A DNA stretch of 64,000 nucleotides from Zymoseptoria tritici IPO323. Its lineage: Eukaryota > Ascomycota > Dothideomycetes > Mycosphaerellales > Mycosphaerellaceae. Numbering within the stretch: position 1 is the first letter of the stretch; the number at the start of each line of letters is the position of its first letter. Positions 24,954-33,725 of the stretch are shown one piece after another. The position numbers were made by a program, and so were the translations under genes. The stretch is from positions 2,232,001 through 2,296,000 of the forward strand of contig NC_018217.1 in NCBI RefSeq assembly GCF_000219625.1, read 5' to 3'. Below the pieces are notes generated by a model, which saw nothing but the letters and a program-made list of their open reading frames with translations, made no database searches and was not told the origin of the DNA.

Positions 24954-26867
24954 CTATCGCTTTTTGCCCTTTGTCTTGTCTAGGACTTCCACCCACCGCT
25001 TGTCCACACCTCTGCGCTCCAAAGCCTTCAGTACAGTATCCTTCTGCGGACCCTGCACCATGACTTCCATCACCTCACGCTCGTTCTTCTTCGACGCCCC
25101 TGCAAGGGGCTCAACGCTCGTCGAGCCTGCGCACGTCTTCCGCAACTCGTCTGCAAGTGGTCGTGCATTGATGTGATAAGCCTCCAGACCTGAAACTTTG
25201 GTGACAGTCTTGTTGCCGCTGCGCGTTTCTAGCGTGATGTGAATCTTGGGCGGCGCGCCACTCTTGGCTTTTGCTTCTTCGCCGTTCCTCACAATCGTGT
25301 ACGATGTGGCCATGGCGTGGAGTATGCGGTCAATCAGAGCGTCTCGTGGCACGGAACCCTTGGCCAAGACTTCCTTGTCCAGTGATCCGCTACCATCGAA
25401 CACAGAGTTGGCGAGGGTAGGATTGAGCTTGGCTAAACGTTTGTTGGTTGCTGAGATCAAGTTCTCGGACTCCAGATACGCCGTCACCAGCTCGCGGACC
25501 TCAGGCGGCGTGTAGTGGGACTTGTGTGAATTCGACGCTTCGAAAAGTGGCTGTAGCTTGGATGAAGGACGGTAGCTCAGCATGACTTGCAGCTTTTGAC
25601 CAATTGAGTCGTCTGCCGCATCAGCCTTGTCGGTCTCCCCTTTGCCATTCGATGCTCCTCCAGCGATTTCCTTCTTCGGAAGACGGTACGGCTTGAAGTT
25701 CACAATGGTCGGGTCTTCGAAGTCGATGTCCATGATGACAGTCTCGTTGCCATCTTTGTCTTTGCATTTCAGAATCTTCGCCTTGTCCAAGGACTTGACG
25801 AATCGCTTGATTGTTTTCCACGATGTCTTTTTGATCTGCAGTTGTGTGTTGAGTTCGGGTGTGAACATCGGTAAGAAAGGCTGGACCAAAGCTGACATGA
25901 TGAAGGATTGAGACAAGGGAAAGACCAAACCGTAGTTCGCCGTGTTCGGGTTCGACGTCTTGTGGGAGTGCACCCCATACAGGAATGCGTTGCGGAAAGC
26001 GTCGTCGATCTCCTTTTGTGAAAGCTCTTCCTTTTCGGCCGGTATCTGGTCATCCCGCTGCTCGTCGCGACCACCATTGCTTGGAGCGGGCTGGCCTCCA
26101 CTCTCCAGAGACACCCCTCCGCTCTCTTCATCGTCTTCCAGCTTCAATACATTCACTTTCTCTGTCAAGCCACGTTCTTCGAGCACTTTGGCCCAACCTT
26201 CAATCTCGTCCGGAGGCTGTTGCCCTGGCCGACTTGCCACGCTATAGCTCCACAGCTCATCTCCAACCCAGTGCATGTTTTCAACAGCGTGACCCTTGGC
26301 GCCCTGTACTTTATCCAATGCACACACATCGATCGCGCAGAAGCCCATTGCCATTGGTACAGTAGGCCGGTCCGTACTGGCAATTGCCACGATGGTGTCC
26401 TTCTTCGCCTTTGGTGGAAACGGTGGTCCTGCAGCGAGTCCTGGGGTCATGAGGTCGGCACCTCCCTGTAATTTCTGCATTACGAACTCGTGGGTATGGA
26501 CTAATGGGACAACATTGGGGTTTCTCCATAGTGTGTATATTGATGGGTATATCCTCCCTTCGATTTGGAACCACAACACTCTTGCCTCGTGTTCATCTTG
26601 GCTGCCAACATACAATGTCCCAGATGCCTGCCTTAGGTCGGGACCATATGTCGTCAAGAAGCGACATGACTGGGTGTTTGCAGGTAGTAGGGTGTTGCGT
26701 AACGTCGTTCGGGCGGCTGTCGCTTCAGCTTTCTGTTCGGGCGTTTGGCTGTCGTCTGCTTGTTGGAGGTCGAGCTCGTAGTCCTGGATGATTTGGTCGG
26801 CTAGCTTGCGGCGGTCTGAAGACTTGAGGTTGGCGAGTGGCTTGATCGTGGGCTTCTTCTTGAACAT
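24954..26867 (-). CDS. tma64: Translation factor eIF2D homologue (Tma64/ligatin)
   Basis: Ribosome-associated factor implicated in 40S recycling and non-canonical initiation. One exon, 637 residues. Start MFKKKPTIKPLANLKSSDRRKL is the family start; the frame upstream of this ATG is not conserved-looking. A PUA domain follows (about 100-200, with RIYPSIYTLWRNP and IVAIASTDRPTVPMAMGF). A central winged-helix region comes next, then a SWIB/MDM2-like domain (about 420-530, LMLSYRPSS and YTPPEVRELVTAYLESENLI, shifted in exact limits). A C-terminal SUI1 domain ends it (about 545-637, IHITLETRSGNKTVTKVSGLE and KWVEVLDKTKG-like end). Confidence 0.92.
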   Translation of the reverse strand: MFKKKPTIKPLANLKSSDRRKLADQIIQDYELDLQQADDSQTPEQKAEATAARTTLRNTLLPANTQSCRFLTTYGPDLRQASGTLYVGSQDEHEARVLWFQIEGRIYPSIYTLWRNPNVVPLVHTHEFVMQKLQGGADLMTPGLAAGPPFPPKAKKDTIVAIASTDRPTVPMAMGFCAIDVCALDKVQGAKGHAVENMHWVGDELWSYSVASRPGQQPPDEIEGWAKVLEERGLTEKVNVLKLEDDEESGGVSLESGGQPAPSNGGRDEQRDDQIPAEKEELSQKEIDDAFRNAFLYGVHSHKTSNPNTANYGLVFPLSQSFIMSALVQPFLPMFTPELNTQLQIKKTSWKTIKRFVKSLDKAKILKCKDKDGNETVIMDIDFEDPTIVNFKPYRLPKKEIAGGASNGKGETDKADAADDSIGQKLQVMLSYRPSSKLQPLFEASNSHKSHYTPPEVRELVTAYLESENLISATNKRLAKLNPTLANSVFDGSGSLDKEVLAKGSVPRDALIDRILHAMATSYTIVRNGEEAKAKSGAPPKIHITLETRSGNKTVTKVSGLEAYHINARPLADELRKTCAGSTSVEPLAGASKKNEREVMEVMVQGPQKDTVLKALERRGVDKRWVEVLDKTKGKKR

Positions 26868-27426
26868 TGTAGAGTTGAGGCGAGCAGATTGCGCCGTATG
26901 TGTCCAAGGTAAGTTTTGCCAATGTTGTCTCGAGGGCAAGCTATCCAAGTACAATTTATGGGACGCACGTGTCAATGCGGGGATCATGACGATCAGCGCG
27001 ACCAGATGGGCGGGTCCCGAGTCCTCTTCACCTCACTCCTGTTTCCCATTCTACATCCTTCATGTCTACAGCACAGGACATCACAGCACCACGAGGAAGA
27101 GGAACAACATTGTGATTCATCGCACGATGGATCGCAGCATCCCGTGAGACAGGCGCTTACTGCCGCTCGTCTGCGCCGCGGCATAGTCTGGGCGTCCTGG
27201 GCAGGTGCTGGGCATTATGCTACAATGCTGGGCACTCTGTATAATAGCCTTGATAGACGCCATGTGGTGAGTCTAGTTGGACTGACGTAGAAACTGGTCT
27301 TCAGTGCATAGGACCACAGGACCACAGTACTGCTCGTGACTTCTGGCGCCTAGACCTATCAATTTGAACGCCCCTGCTTCTGAAGACTCTGTCAAAGAGC
27401 CACCGACTAAGCTACTGGAGGCTACT
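26868..27426. promoter_or_regulatory. Divergent promoter region, TMA64 and F-box gene
   Basis: 559 bp between divergent starts. A CACGTG hexamer does not stand out; the region has short GC-rich direct repeats (GCTGGGCA-like, near 27210-27235) but no supported gene. Confidence 0.4.
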
Positions 27427-28098
27427 ATGGCAGCCCTGAGAGCACTGGAGACGACGGAGCTACTGGAGATGGTCCTTCTCAATCTATCGCTCAGAGGGCT
27501 GTACAGCGCACAACGCGTTTGCAAGACCTGGCACGAGGCTATCCAATACTCGCCTCAACTCCAGCGACGCACATTTCGAAGTGGTTGTCTGCAACACCGG
27601 ACGCAATTGAAGACGATCAGGAACGACGGCGTCTACGACGACAGCAGGACTCGCGAACAACGAACGAAGCATACCTCATTGCGCATGCCAGTACGGCTGG
27701 CCGATGGAACGACACGAGCCAAGGCAATCGTGTATGCGGATGTGACCTTCAATCCAGTATTTCCATCGGAAGAGAACACCATTCGCTTCCTGAGCAGTCA
27801 GCTCCAAGCAAGTGGACCCCTGGCGGCGTCTTGGGCGGATATGTTCCTCACTCAGCCGTCGTGTACATACGTCCATGTGAGCATCTACTACACGAAGCGA
27901 TTGCCTCGAAGCATAGCCACTGGCTGGAGAAACAAGTCCTCGGCCATGGGAACCTACCTCGTGGAGGTGCGCAGGGACAGTGGTGTCAGGGCGCGGGATG
28001 TGTTGGAGGAAGCCAGGCGTCGTTCGCCTGCGAAAGCGGTGGTTCATTTCCATAGAATTGACATGTTTGTGCCAGGGGTATCGAAGAAAGCGCCGTGA
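27427..28098 (+). CDS. F-box-like protein
   Basis: One exon, 223 residues. Residues about 3-45 form an F-box-like motif (ALETTELLEMVLLNLSLRG then AQRVCKTWHEAIQYSPQLQ), the pattern that recruits Skp1 in SCF ubiquitin ligases. The rest is a basic linker (TREQRTKHTSLRM) and a C-terminal part with no repeat or domain that I recognise. Fungi have many such short F-box proteins with fast-evolving C-termini, and the target is unknown. The frame is open 21 codons upstream but begins with TTG, so the ATG at 27427 is used. It converges with the proteasome gene. Confidence 0.78.
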   Translation: MAALRALETTELLEMVLLNLSLRGLYSAQRVCKTWHEAIQYSPQLQRRTFRSGCLQHRTQLKTIRNDGVYDDSRTREQRTKHTSLRMPVRLADGTTRAKAIVYADVTFNPVFPSEENTIRFLSSQLQASGPLAASWADMFLTQPSCTYVHVSIYYTKRLPRSIATGWRNKSSAMGTYLVEVRRDSGVRARDVLEEARRRSPAKAVVHFHRIDMFVPGVSKKAP

Positions 28099-28440
28099 TC
28101 GGTGAGCAGGATACTGATCAGACCTGTAGTTAGCGGAATGGCGACAAGGAATTGGGAATGCTTGAGCGAGATCAGAAGCCCAGGCTGTTTGGACAGAGTT
28201 ACATGCAAACGGCGCGGTGCCGCAACCGATGCGTAGCTCAAGAGTAACGATTTGTCAATGGTTTTTGATTTCCTCACCTCGCTGATGATTCGTACCATCG
28301 ACTTTGGATCTTGTAAGACGCGATGCTGACCGCGCTCATTTCGTCTGTGGCATTCGCGTAATATACACGCCATCATGCCTGTTCTTCCAGTCTTCCGGAA
28401 TGCCTCGCCGTGCCCGAGTACCTGCATCCGGAAGTCTCTA
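28099..28440. other. Convergent 3' intergenic region
   Basis: 342 bp between the stops of the F-box and proteasome genes. Only 3' flanks expected; no gene supported. Confidence 0.5.
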
Positions 28441-29323
28441 TCATGAATCGACCTCCATGCTCTCCGCACCCTCGCCGCTCTCAGGCTTGTTCTCGAATGT
28501 CGTCTCCAGCCAGTTCGCAATCTCCTGTCCCTCGTACAGCTTGAACGCCTCATCCACACCGCCAATCCCTAAGCTTGTGTTGTCGATCGTGAGCTCCTTG
28601 TCCTGGCTCAAGCTGTCCTTCAACGCCCGCAGCGCGTGCTTGATCAACTCCTCGCGGCTTGCACCCTCAAATTCATCCAAATTCCGCTCCAGGTATGTCC
28701 TAGCCATCTGCGAGCGCGCGCCGATACCACATGCAATCATCTCTTGTGTGACTCCGCTAGGCTGGAACTCGAAGAGGTGAGGACCCTTGGCATCGACACC
28801 CGCGATGAGCAGGCCAACACCGTAAGGTCGCTTGCCGTAGTGCTGGGTGTTTGTCTGAGCGCGGTCACCGATGCGGGATGTGATCTCGGAAAGGAGGATG
28901 GGGCGATCGTAGGTCAATCGAGAGGCGAGGGATTGCTGCTTCATGAAGTTGGAGAGCACTCGTGCGTCGGAAGCGAGACCAGCAAGGCCGATGCCATAGT
29001 GTGCGTCGATCGGGATAATTTTGCGTTGGTACGATGATAGCTCTTCTGCGTTGCGCTAGATTGATGTTAGATGGTTGAAGAGAGCGACAGTGAGGAGATC
29101 GATGGATGTGATACCTTCAGGGCGGCGAGCACTGCGTGTGTCTTGCTGACGATGCCGACGACGACTGAACCTTGCTTGACGGCTTCCTGTGCGTACTCAA
29201 CTTGGAAAATGCGGCCTTGAGGAGAGCTGTGACATGGTCAATGAGCGGAAGTCCTTTGATCGTTCGCTTGTGCAGGTGAGCTCACAAGGTGACGGAGTCG
29301 TTGTCATAGTTGTTGCGGAACAT
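28441..29323 (-). CDS. pre5: 20S proteasome alpha-6 subunit (Pre5/PSMA1)
   Basis: Structural alpha-ring subunit of the 20S proteasome. Exons 29323-29286, 29226-29115 and 29055-28441 give 254 residues. The start [19 protein letters not shown] is the alpha-6 form of the proteasome alpha signature and only appears after removing intron 1. Also seen: [12 protein letters not shown], the [18 protein letters not shown] region, [17 protein letters not shown] and [15 protein letters not shown]. The tail is acidic ([17 protein letters not shown]), as in PSMA1. Divergent from TOM5 with 258 bp between start codons. Confidence 0.96.
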
Positions 29324-29581
29324 GGCGACGATTCAGACGAGATAAGGTATTGAGCGTCTTGATGTTGTCGCGGAGATGAGAGGTCGTGGAGGGATGGAAA
29401 CAGTGGAATGGTTGGGGTTGATTGAATGAAGTCCAGCAGCAGGCAATCGAGCTGCGCGTTTGGAGAGAGAGCTTCGGCGGCCCGTGTCACTCTCCCGCAA
29501 CAAAGTTGAAGAGAACTGATGTCTTCTCCGACATTATCACAAGCCAACCACAATACCCAAAGTCAATCGATCCATAGCAAA

Positions 29582-29833
29582 ATGTTTGGAGGACGTAAGT
29601 ATGCTTGTCTAGTCACAGATGGCCCAATCTAATTGTTGCGTAGCACCACCACCGCCCTCCGCCGAGGAGCTTCGTCAACAAGAGGCCGTGGCTACTCAGG
29701 CCGTATATGGCATGATTGGGTCTTGCGTTCTCCTCTACCTTTGTAAGGATCGAGAACAACGCGTACGATCAAAATGCTTGCTGACAGACACGCAGCCCCG
29801 TTCGCTGTCAGCGCAGTCAAGAAGCTCGTTTGA
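29582..29833 (+). CDS. tom5: Mitochondrial import receptor subunit Tom5
   Basis: 49-residue tail-anchored subunit of the outer-membrane TOM complex that passes preproteins from receptors to the Tom40 pore. Three exons: 29582-29594, 29644-29742 and 29796-29833. Spliced product starts MFGGPPPPPSAEELRQQEA (yeast Tom5 also begins MFG), has an acidic helical N-terminal part, one membrane helix around residues 24-40 and the end SPFAVSAVKKLV, like the SP...VKK end of yeast Tom5. Introns of 49 and 53 nt have GTAAGT and GTAAGG donors. Assignment rests on length, layout and these end motifs. Confidence 0.8.
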
Positions 29834-30291
29834 ACCATCCGACCACGAAACCATGCGACCGAACACTTGAAGAGGAAGGCTAGAGCAGCGGGACGATGTA
29901 CTATAGCATGAGACGAAGATGAGTCTTTGCAGAGAAACAGGCATGGGCGGAGGCAAGGACAGCCGGCGAAGATGTTGCAGCTCCGGGGTCTTCACCACTA
30001 TGTACCATACAACACAAAGCCGGGAGATCAACATATCTCGACCGCAATGAATGGTTGAACCGCTACTGCACGGATATCTTGATCTGCTCGCTCGCGACTG
30101 GATCGCCCTGTCATCTAGCGGCACTGCTTCCACACAAGCAAGGTTACCTGCACCTGAGATCTAAGAGATCCGCCAGCCAATTCTCTCATGAAGAGGCATG
30201 CCGCCTTATGGACAGCTGCATTTGGTCAATCGCATTGCATCCCGTACTCCCGTCGTTATCGCTGCTAGATTCTATTGCCCGCCCTAAGTCC
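29834..30291. other. Convergent 3' intergenic region
   Basis: 458 bp between the stops of TOM5 and VPS68. No supportable coding sequence, repeat or RNA gene seen. Confidence 0.45.
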
Positions 30292-30933
30292 TCACAGAGC
30301 AAGGTTGTAGGTGTAATCATCCTCCATGTTCTGGCTCACCCAAAGCACAACAGAGCTAGAGCAATGATCAGTATTTGTCCAAGGATTGTCCCATTGATAG
30401 CCAACGTACCTGAACATCACCAGCGCATTCGCGATCAAATTCGATACGCCAAACCACAACGTCATGCCCTCCGCTCCAGCCGTGATATACTTCAATACCA
30501 ATACCGAGATTCCACCTGCTAGTCCTCCAGCCATAGCCGCAAAGCCCAAAAACAGGATCACCCTCGCCTTCCATGCCACTCCGTCTCCCGAGTATGCGAA
30601 TGTGTCGCCCGTCAAGCGAGTCTTGTCAATGCTGTTGATCACGATCATTCCCAGGAATGAGAAGATGCCGGGGATCCAGTCCACGAAGTTGATGTGTAGG
30701 TCGGCGCCATTGAGGCGGGAGTTGCTGTAAACAGAGGAGTCGATGAGGACGAAGAGGGCTATGGAGAACTGTGAGGGGTCTGATCAGTGTCCTGGTCTGT
30801 CGCAACAACGGCGCATGGCCCAAGGCATGCTTACCAGTGCGCCGGAGAGGTAGACGCCTGCGTTACGGGTGTTGGCGCTGTTCATCCATTCCGGCTTCGG
30901 AAATCTGAGACGGAAGAGACGATCGCCAGACAT
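30292..30933 (-). CDS. vps68: Vps68-type endosomal membrane protein (UPF0220/TMEM50)
   Basis: Four-pass membrane protein; yeast Vps68 pairs with Vps55 in late endosome-to-vacuole trafficking. Exons 30933-30835, 30768-30410 and 30355-30292 give 173 residues. Seen: start MSGDRLFRLRFPKPEW, a first helix at about 26-43, the NFVDWIPGIFSFLGMIVIN segment, helix 3 with GFAAMAGGLAGGISVLVLK, helix 4, and the terminal WVSQNMEDDYTYNLAL. These motifs are characteristic of the family. Shares a divergent 320-bp upstream region with the hydrolase gene. The VPS55 gene lies about 11.7 kb away in this window. Confidence 0.9.
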
Positions 30934-31253
30934 CGTGGATACGCGGTTCCGATGTTGAAGGTGGTATGGTTCGTTGTCGCGTGAGGTTGGTAGCTGTGAG
31001 AGCTGCGCTGCCTTGGTGCTCCCGTCTGCAGTGACGCCAGGGCTCGGCACTGCAGTCCGTCAAAACTCTATCGGCGGTTCACTTTACATGTCGATTGCGT
31101 AGAGGCTTCGTCTTCACATGTTGCGAACGTCCGTATGGTTGATTTGGTGTCTTGGAAGACCGAGGAACTACATTATCTGATACATTCTCTTTCTTGCACA
31201 TCGATTCGAGAGCTTCCTTTTCATACTTGAACTTCCTTCTTCGGACAGGCATC
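30934..31253. promoter_or_regulatory. Divergent promoter region, VPS68 and YheT-type hydrolase
   Basis: 320 bp between divergent start codons; no named motif or further gene recognised. Confidence 0.45.
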
Positions 31254-32772
31254 ATGGCATTTTCTTGGTTTCCGGGTTCTTGCTCAACGACATTCACTCA
31301 CTCAGAGAACCCACTAATCCTACAGACGAAGAAAGGTCTCAAACGCGCTCTGCCTGAGCTGGTCAAGGACGTAACTCCGCCATGCAATATCAACCCGTTC
31401 CTCTTCAATGGCCACTTGCAGACTGCATGGACAGCTGTAAAGTACGAAGGACCGAAGATCCACTACAAGCGTCGAGTGTTTGAGTCCGAAGATGCTGCAT
31501 ACAAGGGCCACTTCGTAGTGGACTTTGTGACGGCTGCTCCGCCCTCGACTGGGGAATCTGCAAAAGATGGGGGCCCTGAAGATGAAGGACTGCGAGAGGA
31601 TCCAATGGGAGTAGGACACCATATGCTTCCACCGCGAACGACTTACTTCACGGACAAGGAGTTCAAGGCTTTGCCGTCTCAAGACACAAAGCCACTGCTC
31701 ATCACGCTGCATGGTCTTAGCGGTGGGTCCTACGAGACATACCTCCGGCACGTCCTCGAGCCGCTGGTCGAAAAGACGTCCGAGGGCGAAAAAGCTGGTG
31801 GTTTGTCAGGCGGCGAGTGGGAAGCGCTTGTGGTCAATGCTCGTGGTTGCGCTGGATCGAAGATCACAACGAGCGTTCTGTTCAACGCTCGGGCGACATG
31901 GGATGTGAGACAGATAGTGAAGTGGGCACGGAAGACCTGGCCCAACCGACCTCTCTTTGGCATTGGGTTCTCCTTGGGCGCCAATATCCTTACCAACGTA
32001 CGTAGCTTTGACGAGCGAATACATACCTCTATGCACACCTTTACTGAGACGACTTGCCTTTCTGTAGTACGTTGGTGAAGAGGGCGAAGACTGCCTCCTC
32101 TCCGCCGCTGTGGTCGTGAGCAATCCATGGAAACTGGAAGTCAGCAACGTCGCCCTGCAACGAGGCTACATTGGCCGTGAAGTATACAGCAAAACTATGG
32201 GTCGGAATTTGCTCGCTCTCTTCGACACACACGCCGAACAGATCACGCAGAACAAGGAGATCACCCGCGAGAAGATGCACGGACTGAAGTATCTGCATGA
32301 ATTCGACCGCGCAGTGCAGTGTCCCACTTGGGGCTACCCGACCGAGGGCGCATACTACAGAGATGCTAGCAGTTCCGACTCGGTGCTCGCCGTGCGCATT
32401 CCCATGCTCGCGATCCATGCGAAAGACGATCCGATCGCATTCGACGAGGGTGTACCGTACGAGGAGATTCGACAGAATCCTTTCGTCGTCATATGTGCCA
32501 CGAGCGGCGGAGGACACTTAGGGTGGTTCGAGTGGGGAACCGGGACCAGGTGGAATGTCCGACCGGTAAGAAATGCTCTCCTGTTCTGAGAGGTATTGTG
32601 ATTGCTGACCGAGTCACAGGCGGCCAACTTCCTCAATGCCATGGCCCGTGACATCGACTTCAGCCAGATCGAAAAGTCGATTCCTCAGCCAGGTCCACAT
32701 GGCGGTCTTCCGACACCATTCCGGTATGATCCAATGAAGAGGAAGGCTTTCCGAGCCGAGAGTGAGCAGTAG
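31254..32772 (+). CDS. YheT-family alpha/beta hydrolase (Eht1/Eeb1/Mgl2-like)
   Basis: Serine hydrolase of the YheT/ABHD1-3 family; yeast relatives make or cleave medium-chain ethyl esters (Eht1, Eeb1) or monoacylglycerol (Mgl2). Exons 31254-31997, 32068-32565 and 32620-32772 give 464 residues. Seen: oxyanion-hole-like LLITLHGLSGGSYETYLRH, VVNARGCAGSKITT, nucleophile elbow GIGFSLGANIL (GxSxG), the acidic residue in AIHAKDDPIAF, and the catalytic His in SGGGHLGWFEWG. The triad is complete. Substrate cannot be read from the sequence. The last exon carries a short C-terminal tail (AFRAESEQ). Confidence 0.92.
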
Positions 32773-32876
32773 CCAGTGAGCGGCACAGAATGCTCGAATC
32801 TGCGGTGCACATATCTGGCAGAGGTCCACGATACACATAGAACATGTATAAAGTCGTAGACATCGTCGGCTCCGCC

Positions 32877-33464
32877 TCATCCGAAGCTCACTCGTTTTCG
32901 GAGCTTCGCCTTCTTCGAGCCCTGAACCTCCTCCTTCGCCGGCTTAGCAACCTCACTGTCTGATCTTCGGCGCTTCTTGCTGTCGTCCTTGATGTTCTGC
33001 TTCCTGTCCTCCAAGCTCTCCTTCTTGCTCTGCGTGCGCTTCTCTGCCTCTATCCGCCGCGCCTCCCGAACCTCCTCCATTTGTCGCGCGCGCATCATCT
33101 TGCTCTCGATGTTTCCCTCCTTCTCTGCCATGACCATGGCCAAGATTGCATTCATGCTTTCCTTGTCGTCGACGAAGTTTTTGCCCTTCTTTGCGTTTGG
33201 TGGTTTCGAAACACCAGCGGGTCGAATGCCATTCAGTTGTGGAACTTTCAATTCCTTCTCGGTGTACTTCATGTGCGGAGGCTTCTTCCTCCTGTTGTCG
33301 ACAGTCGGCTTCGGCTTGTGCTGTGTTGGCGCAGGTTTGGGTCCGCTGGGCTTCTTCGATTTTGATGGCGGTCCTGATTTCGACGACGACCCGCCAGACG
33401 ATGGCTTTCCAGGTCGCTTATTCGACGCCTTTGCAGGCCCTCCTGACTTCGGCTTGGGAGGCAT
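32877..33464 (-). CDS. loc1: 60S subunit biogenesis/mRNA localisation protein Loc1
   Basis: One exon, 195 residues, very basic. Nucleolar factor for 60S ribosome assembly; in yeast it also binds ASH1 mRNA. The first 55 residues are a Lys/Pro/Ser-rich disordered head. The conserved core runs from about 62: [42 protein letters not shown] and [18 protein letters not shown], matching Loc1. The tail is Lys/Arg-rich and ends [11 protein letters not shown]. Divergent from the MAU2/SCC4-like gene, 261 bp between start codons. Confidence 0.92.
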   Translation of the reverse strand: MPPKPKSGGPAKASNKRPGKPSSGGSSSKSGPPSKSKKPSGPKPAPTQHKPKPTVDNRRKKPPHMKYTEKELKVPQLNGIRPAGVSKPPNAKKGKNFVDDKESMNAILAMVMAEKEGNIESKMMRARQMEEVREARRIEAEKRTQSKKESLEDRKQNIKDDSKKRRRSDSEVAKPAKEEVQGSKKAKLRKRVSFG

Positions 33465-33725
33465 GGTCAGAGATCGTGGTTGTTGTTGTCGGGAAACGCA
33501 AGAGCTCGACCGTCTGAATTAATTTCAGGCGAGCTCCAAAGAAAATCTGGGGCTTCTGACCGAGACGGCTGTATGGACGTCCGTAAAGCGCTACCGCATC
33601 CACTTCACGCGTGTCTCGCGTCTCACCGGAGCGCTGGATCAACACTGGAGGAGCTTTGGGCAGTCGCGATAGAAATTCAGCGCAGAAGGGATCTGGGAAG
33701 GGAATGTCCGTGAACTATCGTTAAG